A stretch of 20,838 nucleotides of DNA from Candidatus Staskawiczbacteria bacterium (GCA_026395275.1 JAPLZA010000079.1:4265-25102); one strand, 5' to 3'; shown: positions 1-7,379, numbered from the stretch's first letter. A program made the numbers and translations. The notes: generated by a model not told the origin, from the sequence alone.

Positions 1-30
1 AAAATCGTCAGTTCGATACACGGCGTCAGT

Positions 31-306
31 TTAATCCAAAGGCATCTCATCCTCACCAAGGCCGCGGACCTTAATGGGGACCGTCACACAAGGAGGGGAA
101 CCAGAATGCTCATTCGTTTTGCCGAAACTGACTGTGGTATCAGAATCAACGGCGTTGTGCTGAGGCACATCCTCAATGGCCATAACGGTCAAAAGCAACG
201 CCAAGACGTTCGTATGCCGAAAGATAAACGGTTGAACGTTCGTTCTCCGTCGAGAACTTCTTCTCACGCCATGTGATTCCTTTTGTTCGTAAAGGGCCGC
301 AGACAC
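31..306 (-). CDS. Alternative reverse-strand ORF, hypothetical
   Basis: This is an up-to-91-residue frame overlapping the plus-strand candidate. An AAAGGA sequence on this strand (about 280-285) lies 10 nt upstream of an in-frame GTG (265-267), which would give a shorter protein with an arginine-rich N-terminus, a short hydrophobic stretch (LALLLTVMA) and an acidic tail, somewhat like a small secreted or membrane protein. A TATAAT lies on the minus strand at 344-349. The downstream terminator, however, points the other way. Only one of the two overlapping frames is likely to be real, and I could not decide between them. Confidence 0.25.
   Translation of the reverse strand: MSAALYEQKESHGVRRSSRRRTNVQPFIFRHTNVLALLLTVMAIEDVPQHNAVDSDTTVSFGKTNEHSGSPPCVTVPIKVRGLGEDEMPLD
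106..276 (+). CDS. Candidate small ORF of unknown function (uncertain strand)
   Basis: This is a 56-residue open frame, basic and arginine-rich in its second half, with no domain I recognise. In favour of the plus strand, a full AAGGAGG SD-like sequence at 90-96 lies 9 nt before the ATG, and a strong intrinsic terminator starts 18 nt after the stop codon. The same frame is open back to base 1, so it could instead be the 3' end of a longer gene entering the window. Against it, the reverse strand is also open over nearly the same bases (31-306) with codons in exact register, and R/S/H-rich peptides are typical of antisense shadows. The base composition is GC-richer than the neighbouring core genes, like the dapB and DGR target cassettes. 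Confidence 0.35.
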   Translation: MLIRFAETDCGIRINGVVLRHILNGHNGQKQRQDVRMPKDKRLNVRSPSRTSSHAM

Positions 307-329
307 AGTGTCTACGGCCCGATTTTTTT
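294..329 (+). terminator. Intrinsic terminator
   Basis: A 12-bp stem (294-305 with 309-320, one C/A mismatch at 300/314) has a 3-nt loop and is followed by GA and seven T residues. It ends whatever is transcribed rightward through 1-290 and insulates lepB. Confidence 0.8.
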
Positions 330-353
330 ACTTTTATTTCAAAATTATAGGGC

Positions 354-382
354 TTGCAATTACTTTAAAAACATGATAAAGT
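354..382 (+). promoter_or_regulatory. Probable lepB promoter
   Basis: TTGCAA (354-359), 17 bp, then TAAAGT (377-382). Each hexamer matches the sigma-70 consensus at 4 of 6 positions. The predicted transcript start is about 389, just before the ATG at 391, so the lepB mRNA would be essentially leaderless. The box also argues against the upstream ATGs at 283 and 373. Confidence 0.45.
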
Positions 383-390
383 CTTTAAAT

Positions 391-1059
391 ATGCACCAAG
401 AAAACACAAATAAAGTAGCAGAGGAACAAAACACCAAAAAAGAGTTAAAAGGAATTGAAAAGTATCTGTCATTTGTTTTGGAATTAGTCAAAATAGCTAT
501 TATAGCAATTATAATAGTAGCTCCTATACGTTATTTTCTTTTCCAGCCGTTTATTGTCAGTGGAGCATCAATGTCTCCAAATTTTGCATCAAAAGACTAC
601 TTAATTGTAGATGAAATTTCTTACAGATTTTCTACTCCGCAAAGGGGAGACGTAATAGTTTTTGACGCAAGTTTTGTGAAAGATTTGTCTGGGAAATATA
701 ATTATTTAGGCCAAAAGTTTATTAAAAGAGTTATAGGCCTTCCCGGGGAGACGGTTAATATATTAGACGGTCAGGTTGAAGTTATTAAAGACGGCAAAAC
801 AGTTGTTCTTGATGAAAAATATCTGCCGAGTGATTTGAAAACATATGGATATGACGGTTATACTTTTTCATTTATGCCTGAAAGCGTTACTTTGAAGTCA
901 GACCAGTATTTTGTTATGGGAGATAACAGGTCGGGCTCTTATGACTCAAGAATGTGGGGAGTAGTTTCAAAAGAATATATAATTGGTAAAGCGTTTTTAA
1001 GAGTTTTGCCAATAACAAATTTATCAGAAATTTCTAGGCCAGTTTATCAAAGCAATTAA
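391..1059 (+). CDS. lepB: Signal peptidase I
   Basis: Type I leader peptidase cleaves signal peptides from exported proteins at the outer face of the cytoplasmic membrane. The 222-residue product has a charged N-terminus, one hydrophobic segment (about residues 29-52), then the family boxes in order: SGASMSP with the catalytic serine at about 60, GDVIVF, FIKRVIGLPGE with the catalytic lysine at about 112, and GDNRSGSYDSR near the C-terminus. I chose the ATG at 391 because the longer frame back to 283 runs through a terminator hairpin and the 373 ATG lies upstream of the predicted transcript start. There is no SD. hisS begins 12 nt after the stop, so the two are probably co-transcribed. Confidence 0.93.
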   Translation: MHQENTNKVAEEQNTKKELKGIEKYLSFVLELVKIAIIAIIIVAPIRYFLFQPFIVSGASMSPNFASKDYLIVDEISYRFSTPQRGDVIVFDASFVKDLSGKYNYLGQKFIKRVIGLPGETVNILDGQVEVIKDGKTVVLDEKYLPSDLKTYGYDGYTFSFMPESVTLKSDQYFVMGDNRSGSYDSRMWGVVSKEYIIGKAFLRVLPITNLSEISRPVYQSN

Positions 1060-1071
1060 ATAAAAATAAAA

Positions 1072-2367
1072 ATGTCAAAGATAAAATACCAAACATTAAC
1101 AGGCATGCACGATGTTCTTGTAGAAGAACAGGTTTATTTTAAACGCGTGCAAAAGGTAGTTGAATCTGTTGCCAACTCTTATACTTTTGATAAAATAGAA
1201 ACTCCTATTTTAGAATTTGCTGAAATTTTTCAAAAAGCAGTTGGAGACGACACAGATATTGTTGGTAAGGAAATGTATACCTTTAGAACAAAAGGAGGAG
1301 ATATGGTTTGTTTAAGGCCCGAAGGTACAGCTCCAGTTATGAGAAGCTATTTAGAGCATGGAATGCATAATATGCCCCAGCCCGTAAAACTTTGGTATAT
1401 AGGGCCGTTTTTCAGGTATGAAAGGCCTCAAGCCGGACGATTCCGCCAGTTTCACCAGTTTGGATTTGAAGCAATTGGTGAAGCCAATCCTTCTATAGAC
1501 AGCCAAATTATACAAATGAGCTATGATGTTTTAAAAGAATTGGGATTTAAAAATTTAACAATTGAAGTCAATTCAATAGGAGATTCAGAATGCAGGCCAT
1601 ATTTTAAGAAAATTTTAACAAGTTATTTCAAATCAAGAAGGTCTTCGTTGTGTGGTGATTGTCAGAGAAGATTAAAGGAAAATCCTTTGAGGATTTTAGA
1701 TTGCAAAGAAGAAAAATGCCAAAGAGTAAAAGCCGGAGCTCCGCAGATTATTGACCATCTTTGTGAAAAATGCCATGCTCACTTTAAAGAAGTTTTGGAA
1801 TTTCTAGATGAGTTGGAATTGCCATATACATTAAACCCTTATTTGGTGCGCGGGCTAGATTACTACACAAAAACAGTTTTTGAAATTGTAGAAACCTCAG
1901 AAGACGGAAAATCATTAGGTTCACTAGCGGGTGGAGGAAGATATGACAACTTGTCGAAAGTTTTAGGAGGTAGAACTGTTGCAGGTTGCGGATCGGCTGC
2001 GGGCATAGAAAGAATAATCAGCTTAATGAAAACCAGGGAAATGAAAACAGGTAAACCTGTAGAAGAACCAAAAATATTTTTAGCTCAATTGGGGCAGTTA
2101 GCAAAAAGAAAGAGTATGAAATTATTTGAAGAGTTTAGGGCAGCTAAAATTCCGGTGGCAGAATCATTTTCAAAAGACTCTTTAAAAACTCAGTTAAGAA
2201 CAGCAAACAAGCAGAATATAAAATGGGTTTTAATCTTCGGGCAAAAAGAAGCATTAGAAGATTTTATAACATTAAGAGATATGGATACGGGCGTCCAAAA
2301 AGAAATAAAGCTCGACAAGGTCGTTGAAGAAATGAAAGAGAGAATAATAAAAAATAAAAGTTTATAA
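1072..2367 (+). CDS. hisS: Histidyl-tRNA synthetase
   Basis: This class II aminoacyl-tRNA synthetase charges tRNA-His in the cytosol. The 431-residue protein has the expected length. Motif 2 elements are LRPEGTAPVMR (81-91) and FRYERPQAGRFRQFHQFG (114-131). The histidine-specific signatures are VRGLDYYTKTVFE (259-271) and GSLAGGGRYDN (283-293). An insertion with paired cysteines (C194/C197, C211, C216, C231/C234) is seen in many bacterial HisRS and may bind a metal. A C-terminal anticodon-binding domain follows from about residue 330. There is no SD; the start follows lepB after an A-rich 12-nt spacer and rpsU follows after 10 nt. Confidence 0.96.
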   Translation: MSKIKYQTLTGMHDVLVEEQVYFKRVQKVVESVANSYTFDKIETPILEFAEIFQKAVGDDTDIVGKEMYTFRTKGGDMVCLRPEGTAPVMRSYLEHGMHNMPQPVKLWYIGPFFRYERPQAGRFRQFHQFGFEAIGEANPSIDSQIIQMSYDVLKELGFKNLTIEVNSIGDSECRPYFKKILTSYFKSRRSSLCGDCQRRLKENPLRILDCKEEKCQRVKAGAPQIIDHLCEKCHAHFKEVLEFLDELELPYTLNPYLVRGLDYYTKTVFEIVETSEDGKSLGSLAGGGRYDNLSKVLGGRTVAGCGSAAGIERIISLMKTREMKTGKPVEEPKIFLAQLGQLAKRKSMKLFEEFRAAKIPVAESFSKDSLKTQLRTANKQNIKWVLIFGQKEALEDFITLRDMDTGVQKEIKLDKVVEEMKERIIKNKSL

Positions 2368-2377
2368 ATTAAAATAT

Positions 2378-2599
2378 ATGCCAGTACAAGTTACAAAAAA
2401 ACAAAAAGAGACTTCACAAAACTTGGTGCATCGCTTCACAAAAACAGTGAGGCAGTCAGGCGTTTTGCTTGAAATAAGGAAAAACAGGTTTTTCCAGAAA
2501 GCAAAATCCGATTTAGCAAACAAGAGGTCTGCTTTGAGAAGAGTCAAAGTAAAAGCAGAAAAAATACAGGCCGACAAGTTGGCTAAGCCAAAGGCCTAA
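2378..2599 (+). CDS. rpsU: 30S ribosomal protein bS21
   Basis: This 73-residue, very basic protein matches the bS21 pattern: a short N-terminal strand region, then FTKTVRQSGVLLEIRKNRFF, in which the family usually has RRFKR..EKAGVL.E.RRREFYEKP, followed by a long lysine-rich helix. bS21 sits on the small subunit near the anti-SD region of 16S rRNA and helps initiation. It is packed between hisS and the YqeY-like gene with 10 and 4 nt spacers, and the rpsU-yqeY pairing is common in bacteria. There is no SD. An overlapping reverse-strand frame is a shadow. Confidence 0.88.
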   Translation: MPVQVTKKQKETSQNLVHRFTKTVRQSGVLLEIRKNRFFQKAKSDLANKRSALRRVKVKAEKIQADKLAKPKA

Positions 2600-2603
2600 A
2601 TTT

Positions 2604-3071
2604 ATGCTTAAACAAAATATACAAAATGACGCCACAAAAGCTTTAAAAGATGGCAACCAGTTTTTGGTTGGCACTTTGCGTATGTTGTTGGCGTCTATTG
2701 GTTTTAAAGAAAAAGAAAAAAAGTTTAAAGAAAAAATAGAGGGCGACGCGCAATTAACTGATGAACAGGTAATTGAGACAATATCTTCTGAAATTAAAAA
2801 ACGAAAAGATGCTATTGTTTTGTATGAAAAAGGAAATAGGCCAGAATTAGCTGACAGAGAAAAAAAAGAAATAGAAATTTTAATAAAATATTTACCAGAG
2901 CAATTATCAGAAGATGCCATTAAAAAAATTGTAGCAGAAGCAATTGCCAAGATTGGGGCAAAAGAAATGAAGGAAATGGGAAAAGTAATGGCAGAAATAA
3001 ATCCAAAAATTAAAGGAAAGGCAGATGGTGGGACCGTAAGCAAGATTGTTAAAGAATTATTATCTAAATAA
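2604..3071 (+). CDS. yqeY: GatB/YqeY domain protein
   Basis: The 155 residues match the YqeY family, the stand-alone version of the C-terminal tRNA-binding tail domain of GatB. Typical stretches are LRMLLASI near residue 26, RKDAI..YEKG.RPELA.RE..E.EI...YLPEQLS in the middle, and a C-terminal GKVMAEINPKIKGKADGGTVSKIVKELL. The molecular role of the stand-alone protein is not well defined; tRNA-dependent amidotransferase association is assumed from homology. It is the last gene of the lepB-hisS-rpsU-yqeY unit and is followed 3 nt later by an intrinsic terminator. Confidence 0.9.
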   Translation: MLKQNIQNDATKALKDGNQFLVGTLRMLLASIGFKEKEKKFKEKIEGDAQLTDEQVIETISSEIKKRKDAIVLYEKGNRPELADREKKEIEILIKYLPEQLSEDAIKKIVAEAIAKIGAKEMKEMGKVMAEINPKIKGKADGGTVSKIVKELLSK

Positions 3072-3074
3072 ATC

Positions 3075-3097
3075 AAACCGCCTGAAGGGCGGTTTTT
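3075..3097 (+). terminator. Intrinsic terminator after yqeY
   Basis: A perfect 8-bp stem AAACCGCC / GGCGGTTT (3075-3082 with 3088-3095) has a 5-nt loop and runs into a T stretch. Confidence 0.85.
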
Positions 3098-3099
3098 GG

Positions 3100-3128
3100 T
3101 TGACAAAAATAAAATTTAGTCATAATAT
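3100..3128 (+). promoter_or_regulatory. Promoter of the dapB cassette
   Basis: A perfect TTGACA (3100-3105) is followed by either CATAAT at 3121-3126 (15-bp spacing) or TAATAT at 3123-3128 (17-bp spacing). It starts immediately after the yqeY terminator. An untranslated leader of about 40 nt follows and carries AAAGGA 5 nt before the dapB ATG. Confidence 0.65.
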
Positions 3129-3178
3129 CTAAATACGTTTTGCAACTTGAAAACACGCAGTAAAAAGAAAGGAAACCC

Positions 3179-4048
3179 ATGAAGGACGGGAAAATCGTGG
3201 TCATGATGGCCGGTTTGTCCGGCAAAGATGGTGAAGGTAAAATGGCTTGGCTGGCTGCCAAAGCTATTGCAGGGCAGACAGACATGGAGCTGTATCATCG
3301 CGCCTTAGCTGAACGAGCAGGTCGCCGGTGCTTTTTCTCACCAGAGAGTCCGATAGATTTGATTCCTCCTGGCAATCACGCAGATGTTTTGGAACGTAAT
3401 CGCAAAGAAATTGATTTGATTGTGGACTTTACGGCTCCGGCGGCGGTGAATCACAACGCCGAACTGTATTGCGCAGCAGGAATCCCGTTTGTGATGGGGA
3501 CAACTGGTGGCGACAGGAAGTTACTAGTTGAGACAGTTGTGAAATCTGACACCTATGCAGTCATTGCAACCAATTTTTCTGCTCCAGTGGTGATATTCAT
3601 GGAAATGCTACGCATGGCCAGTGAAAATTTTCCCGGCGGACTGAAGGGATTCAGGCTGTTCAGGAAGGAAAGTCATCAGGGGCCCGATCCGACAAGGCCA
3701 GATTTCAAGCCCAAGAAAGACCCCAGCGGGACATTTGTTGCCTCACAGCCATTTTTCGAGGAATTGATTGATGCGCCAGTCACGACTGACCAGATTGTCA
3801 TGGTTCGTGATCGCAGAGTGCAAGAATTCGAACTTGGTGTTCCGCCAGAGCATTTGGACGGACATGCGTTTCATGAGTATATCTTGCGTTCTGAGGATGG
3901 CACTGTCGAACTGGGGTTCAGGCACGATGTATTAGGTCGCAATACCTATATTCCCCTGAGAGCCATACGGTTTGTGGCGGCTCATCCTAACAGCCAAGGC
4001 AGAGTTTTCGACATGCTCGAAGTCCTCAAGTGGCCGGGTGGCAAGTAG
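3179..4048 (+). CDS. dapB: 4-hydroxy-tetrahydrodipicolinate reductase, plant-type (DapB-like)
   Basis: This is a probable NAD(P)H-dependent reductase of the DapB family, which in the DAP/lysine pathway reduces the DapA product. The 289 residues show a degenerate N-terminal nucleotide-binding loop (AGLSGKDGEGKMA, 11-23), IVDFTAPAAV (81-90), PFVMGTTGGDR (103-113), NFSAPVVIF (132-140), ESHQ (164-167) and KKDPSGT (179-185). In classical bacterial DapB the catalytic patch is HH followed by K..PSGT; here the second histidine is glutamine and the spacing is longer. ESHQ and GTTGGDR resemble the plant-type subfamily as I recall it. The gene is GC-richer than its neighbours, has a real SD (AAAGGA), its own promoter and its own terminator, so it looks like an acquired single-gene cassette. 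No other lysine-pathway gene is in the window, so substrate and role in vivo are uncertain. Confidence 0.8.
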   Translation: MKDGKIVVMMAGLSGKDGEGKMAWLAAKAIAGQTDMELYHRALAERAGRRCFFSPESPIDLIPPGNHADVLERNRKEIDLIVDFTAPAAVNHNAELYCAAGIPFVMGTTGGDRKLLVETVVKSDTYAVIATNFSAPVVIFMEMLRMASENFPGGLKGFRLFRKESHQGPDPTRPDFKPKKDPSGTFVASQPFFEELIDAPVTTDQIVMVRDRRVQEFELGVPPEHLDGHAFHEYILRSEDGTVELGFRHDVLGRNTYIPLRAIRFVAAHPNSQGRVFDMLEVLKWPGGK

Positions 4049-4068
4049 TATAATTTCAGTTTTAGCAT

Positions 4069-4095
4069 AGCGCTCCAAAGTGTGAGCGCTTTTTT
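4069..4095 (+). terminator. Intrinsic terminator after dapB
   Basis: A 7-bp stem AGCGCTC / GAGCGCT (4069-4075 with 4084-4090) has an 8-nt loop and is followed by five T residues, 20 nt after the dapB stop. Confidence 0.8.
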
Positions 4096-4103
4096 ATTGT
4101 TAA

Positions 4104-4140
4104 TTGGGTAAATTTTTAAAAATGGTGTAAAATATAGTAA
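4104..4140 (+). promoter_or_regulatory. Leaderless-type promoter for the ybeY-ftsAZ unit
   Basis: A weak -35 TTGGGT (4104-4109) is followed 18 bp later by -10 TAAAAT (4128-4133). Seven bases after the -10 is base 4140, the A of the ATG of the next gene, so the transcript would be leaderless. The bases after the -10 (ATAGTAA) recur downstream of two other -10 boxes in this window (7375 and 8104). Confidence 0.6.
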
Positions 4141-4799
4141 TGGCAAGGCGTAAAAAATCTCTTATAGAAAAAAATAAAAAGCAATTGTTTATATTGGCCG
4201 GGATTATTTTATTAGTTTTATTAGCCGGAAATTTTTTATATAACTATTTTGTTTCTAAAAATGTAAACAGATATCTTATTGAAAATAAATATTATGGTTT
4301 TAAATTGCAAACACCAAAAGGATGGATTGCCAAAGAGAGCACATTATATTCAGAAAATGAAATAGGCCAAATTTTATCAGAGTGTAAAAGCAACAAGTCT
4401 TCAAGCGTTGCCTATCAATTGGGAGATTTTATATTTGAAAGTCAGAGATATCCTGAAGGCTTTGGTGTCAATGGAAATTTTCCACCCGGACTTACAAGCG
4501 GAGTTAGCTTAGAAATTACAATAAGTTGTGTTTCTGTTACGCCCAAGATAGAATTGGCAAACTATAATACAAAAATCAGCGGAGAGAAGGCAGTTCAAAC
4601 GTTTATAAATTTATTGGGTTTTGGAAACACAAAAGACATTTCTTTTTATCATAATAATTTAAAATACGAAATCAGTGAAAATATTTATATACCGCCAGTT
4701 AAAAAAGGATTGCCCGCTGCATTGTTACAACAAAAAACAAAATTGGATTACAGCAATATGGTCGAGAAAATAGTTTCTAGTTTTAAACTTACAAAATGA
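4140..4799 (+). CDS. Membrane-anchored hypothetical protein
   Basis: The 219 residues consist of a basic cytosolic N-terminus (MARRKK), one strongly hydrophobic helix (about 15-37) and an extracytoplasmic domain starting with a Y-G-F-x-L-x-x-P-x-G-W stretch (about 55-65). That stretch resembles the start of PsbP-like lipid- or membrane-anchored domains; I would not assign a function from it. There are two cysteines (in LSECKS and ISCVSV) that could form a disulfide outside the membrane. There is no SD and the start coincides with the predicted transcript start. Its stop overlaps the ybeY start by 4 nt (ATGA), so it heads the ybeY-ftsA-ftsZ operon. Confidence 0.75.
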   Translation: MARRKKSLIEKNKKQLFILAGIILLVLLAGNFLYNYFVSKNVNRYLIENKYYGFKLQTPKGWIAKESTLYSENEIGQILSECKSNKSSSVAYQLGDFIFESQRYPEGFGVNGNFPPGLTSGVSLEITISCVSVTPKIELANYNTKISGEKAVQTFINLLGFGNTKDISFYHNNLKYEISENIYIPPVKKGLPAALLQQKTKLDYSNMVEKIVSSFKLTK

Positions 4800-5212
4800 T
4801 AGAAATAAATAATAAGACTAAAGGGTATCCTTTGAGTCCTGTGGATAAAAAAGTTTTTTCCACAGTTGCAAAAAAAGTATTAAAAGGCGAAAATAGAGGA
4901 ACAGAAACAGTATCTTTAGCTTTTGTTGGAAAGGAAGAGATAAAAAAGCTTAATAAAGAATTCCGTAAAAAGAACAAAGCAACAGACGTTCTTTCATTTG
5001 AGTTAAATGACGCCGGTTGTTTAGGAGAAATTGTAATTTGTCCGGAAGTTGTTAAAGGAAACGCAGAAAAATACAAAATTTCCGAGCAAGAGGAAATGTT
5101 AAAAGTTTTTGTGCACGGGATTTTACATCTTTGCGGATACGACCACGAGAAATCAGAAAAAGAGGCGGAGTTGATGGAATCAAAACAAGAAAAATATTTA
5201 TCTAAAGCATAG
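4796..5212 (+). CDS. ybeY: Endoribonuclease YbeY (rRNA maturation factor)
   Basis: YbeY is a metal-dependent single-strand RNase involved in 16S rRNA 3'-end maturation and ribosome quality control. The 138-residue protein carries the zinc-binding signature HGILHLCGYDH (about residues 104-114) with all three histidines, preceded by the family's ATDVLSFEL and LGEIVIC stretches (about 62-83). The length is typical. It is translationally coupled to the upstream membrane protein by an ATGA overlap and followed 7 nt later by ftsA. Confidence 0.93.
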   Translation: MIEINNKTKGYPLSPVDKKVFSTVAKKVLKGENRGTETVSLAFVGKEEIKKLNKEFRKKNKATDVLSFELNDAGCLGEIVICPEVVKGNAEKYKISEQEEMLKVFVHGILHLCGYDHEKSEKEAELMESKQEKYLSKA

Positions 5213-5219
5213 TTAGCCC

Positions 5220-6440
5220 ATGGCGCGAGGTAATATTGTCACAGGTTTAGACATAGGAACATCCAGCATCAAGGCGCTGGTTGCCCAAAGAAAGGGAAAA
5301 GATTGGGAGGTTTTGTCTTACGCTGAAATTCCTTCTTTTGGTTTAAGAAAGGGCGCTGTTGTTAATGTTGAAGAAACGGCAAAAAATATTCAAATGGTAA
5401 TATCAGGTTTAGAAAAAGATTGTAATAGAAGAATTAATTCTGTTTTTGTTAATATTGGCGGAAATCATCTTTATGTAACCCCATCTGACGGAATAATCTC
5501 TGTTTCCAGGGCCGATGAAAGAATTTCTAAAGAAGACATTGAAAGAGTAAAACAGGCAACTAAAGCAATAAATATTCCGCACAATGAAGATGTGTTGGAT
5601 GTTTTTGTAAGAGAATATATTATAGACGATCAAAAAGGAATAAAAGAACCCGAGGGATTAACCGGAGTGAGGCTTGAGGCAAAAGTACTTTTACTTTGCT
5701 ATTTTCAGCCATATTTTACAAACCTTTCACAGGCGGTTTTAAATTCTAAATTACAGATTAGCGATATTATTCCTTCGCCAATAGCTGCGGCAAGCGCTGT
5801 TTTAACTCCTCAACAAAAAGAACTGGGAGTTGCTTTAATTGATTTGGGAGCTGCTACAACATCTTTGGCGGTTTATGAGGAAGGGGAATTAATACATTTA
5901 GCCGTTTTTCCGATTGGTTCAGCTAACATTACAAATGACATAGCCATAGGGCTCAAAACAGAAATTGCAATTGCTGAGTCAATTAAAAAACAGCACGGCA
6001 CTTGTATGTTTGCCAAAACAGAAAAAGCTGTTAAAGATCAGTCCAGAAAAAAAATTGAAGTTTTTGATAAATCAGATTCTCTTAATTTCACAAAAAAGAA
6101 TTTAGTAGATATTATTGAGCCAAGAGTTTCTGAAATTTTAGATTTAATACAAAAAGAGTTGAAAAAAATAAATAAACAGGAATTATTGCCAGCTGGAGTT
6201 GTTTTGACTGGGGGCGGGGCCAGAATTCCTAAAATAAAAGAGCTTACAAAAGAAGCATTAAAGTTATCTTGTGAAATAGGCACGCCAAAAGGAATTGTGG
6301 GTTTACAAGACGATCCTGCGCTAGCTACCGTTGTTGGATTAACTTTACAGGGGGTTGATTTTGAAGGAGACGGTGGTAGAGTAGATCTTACCCAGGGGTG
6401 GTTTAAGTTTAAGAAGTGGCTTAAGAATTTCATCCCATAA
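5220..6440 (+). CDS. ftsA: Cell division protein FtsA
   Basis: This actin-like ATPase anchors FtsZ filaments to the membrane at the division site. The 406-residue protein starts with the phosphate-1 loop LDIGTSSIKAL (10-20). The SHS2-type 1C subdomain region covers roughly residues 80-160, followed by VALIDLGAATTSLAVYEEG (phosphate 2) and the adenosine motif LTGGGARIPKIKEL in the last quarter. The C-terminus ends in an amphipathic basic/aromatic helix, GWFKFKKWLKNFIP (393-406), matching the membrane-targeting sequence. It is followed 15 nt later by ftsZ. The start ATG has no SD; it is the first in-frame ATG after ybeY and sits directly before the conserved fold. Confidence 0.94.
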   Translation: MARGNIVTGLDIGTSSIKALVAQRKGKDWEVLSYAEIPSFGLRKGAVVNVEETAKNIQMVISGLEKDCNRRINSVFVNIGGNHLYVTPSDGIISVSRADERISKEDIERVKQATKAINIPHNEDVLDVFVREYIIDDQKGIKEPEGLTGVRLEAKVLLLCYFQPYFTNLSQAVLNSKLQISDIIPSPIAAASAVLTPQQKELGVALIDLGAATTSLAVYEEGELIHLAVFPIGSANITNDIAIGLKTEIAIAESIKKQHGTCMFAKTEKAVKDQSRKKIEVFDKSDSLNFTKKNLVDIIEPRVSEILDLIQKELKKINKQELLPAGVVLTGGGARIPKIKELTKEALKLSCEIGTPKGIVGLQDDPALATVVGLTLQGVDFEGDGGRVDLTQGWFKFKKWLKNFIP

Positions 6441-6455
6441 AAAAGGGTAAATTCT

Positions 6456-7379
6456 ATGAATCCGAAAATAAAAGTTATTGGAGTTGGAGGCTCAGGGTCA
6501 AATACTATCTCCAGGATGGCAAAATTCCAAATAGAAGGAGTTGAGCTGTTGGCAATAAATACAGACGCTCAGGCTTTGCATTTTTCTAAAGCTGATAAAA
6601 AGATTTTAATAGGAAAAGATATTACTAAGGGCCTTGGCACAGGAATGGATGCTAATTTGGGAAAAAAATCAGCAGAAGAATCTAGAAATGAAATTTTAGA
6701 AAATTTAAAAGGGTCAGATATGATTTTTGTGACTTGTGGATTAGGTGGAGGCACAGGATCTGGAGCCTCGCCAATTGTTGCCGAAATCTCGAAAGAGCTC
6801 GGCATTTTAACTATAGGAGTTGTCACAACACCCTTTTCTTTTGAGGGTCAAGAAAGAAAAAAAGTTGCTGAACAGGCGCTGAAAAATTTAAAAGAAAAAG
6901 TGGATTCTTTACTGGTTATTTCCAATGATAAGCTTTTAAAAATTATTGATGAAAAAACAACCGTATTAGACGCGTTTTTAATCTGCGACGACGTTTTGAG
7001 AGAGGCCGTTCAATCAATTACAGATTTAATTTTGGTGCCGGGAATTATAAATATTGATTTTGCATCAGTTCTGTCTATTATGAAAAATTCTGGTCCCGCA
7101 CTTTTCGGTGTAGGAAAAACATCTGGAGAAAATCGCGCGGTTTTGGCAGCAGAAAAAGCAATCAATTCTCCTTTGTTGGAGTCTTCAATTAAGGGGGCTA
7201 AAGGGGTTTTGTTTTCTGTTTCAGGGAATGATATCACTTTAAATGAAATTCAGGAATCAGCAAAAGTTATCACTAAAAATGTTGACTCAAGGGCTCAGAT
7301 AATTTTTGGAGCGGTGAAAGACAAGAATTTGAAAAAAGGAGAAATAAAAATTACCGTAATTGCGACAAAATTAGTATAA
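6456..7379 (+). CDS. ftsZ: Tubulin-like division GTPase FtsZ, divergent and tailless
   Basis: This protein polymerises with GTP into the division ring. The 307-residue frame has the GTP-binding glycine loop GVGGSGSN (9-16), NTDAQAL (35-41), the tubulin signature GGGTGSG (97-103), TTPFSFEGQERKK (124-136) and SNDKLL (156-161). Several invariant positions are altered: the usual GAGGN, GTGAAP and PNDKL appear as GSGSN, GSGASP and SNDKL. In the T7 loop, NIDFASV (199-205) has serine at 204 where the family has the second catalytic aspartate (N-x-D-F-A-D). The protein stops right after the C-terminal globular domain (KITVIATKLV), with no linker and no conserved tail peptide for FtsA binding. It may be a divergent CPR FtsZ or a second paralogue. 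Confidence 0.9.
   Translation: MNPKIKVIGVGGSGSNTISRMAKFQIEGVELLAINTDAQALHFSKADKKILIGKDITKGLGTGMDANLGKKSAEESRNEILENLKGSDMIFVTCGLGGGTGSGASPIVAEISKELGILTIGVVTTPFSFEGQERKKVAEQALKNLKEKVDSLLVISNDKLLKIIDEKTTVLDAFLICDDVLREAVQSITDLILVPGIINIDFASVLSIMKNSGPALFGVGKTSGENRAVLAAEKAINSPLLESSIKGAKGVLFSVSGNDITLNEIQESAKVITKNVDSRAQIIFGAVKDKNLKKGEIKITVIATKLV

Noticed and set aside
283..390. Longer LepB start at 283 or 373
   Set aside because: The first part reads through a strong terminator hairpin and the likely -10 box lies downstream of both ATGs.
2513..3106. 197-codon reverse-strand ORF opposite yqeY
   Set aside because: Shadow of yqeY; low-complexity S/F/I-rich product typical of antisense to A-rich coding sequence.
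4840..4864. TGTGGATAA and a near-palindromic TTCCACA, resembling paired DnaA boxes
   Set aside because: It lies inside the ybeY coding sequence (PVDKKVFSTV) and is explained by codons and A/T runs. There is no AT-rich unwinding region or further boxes.
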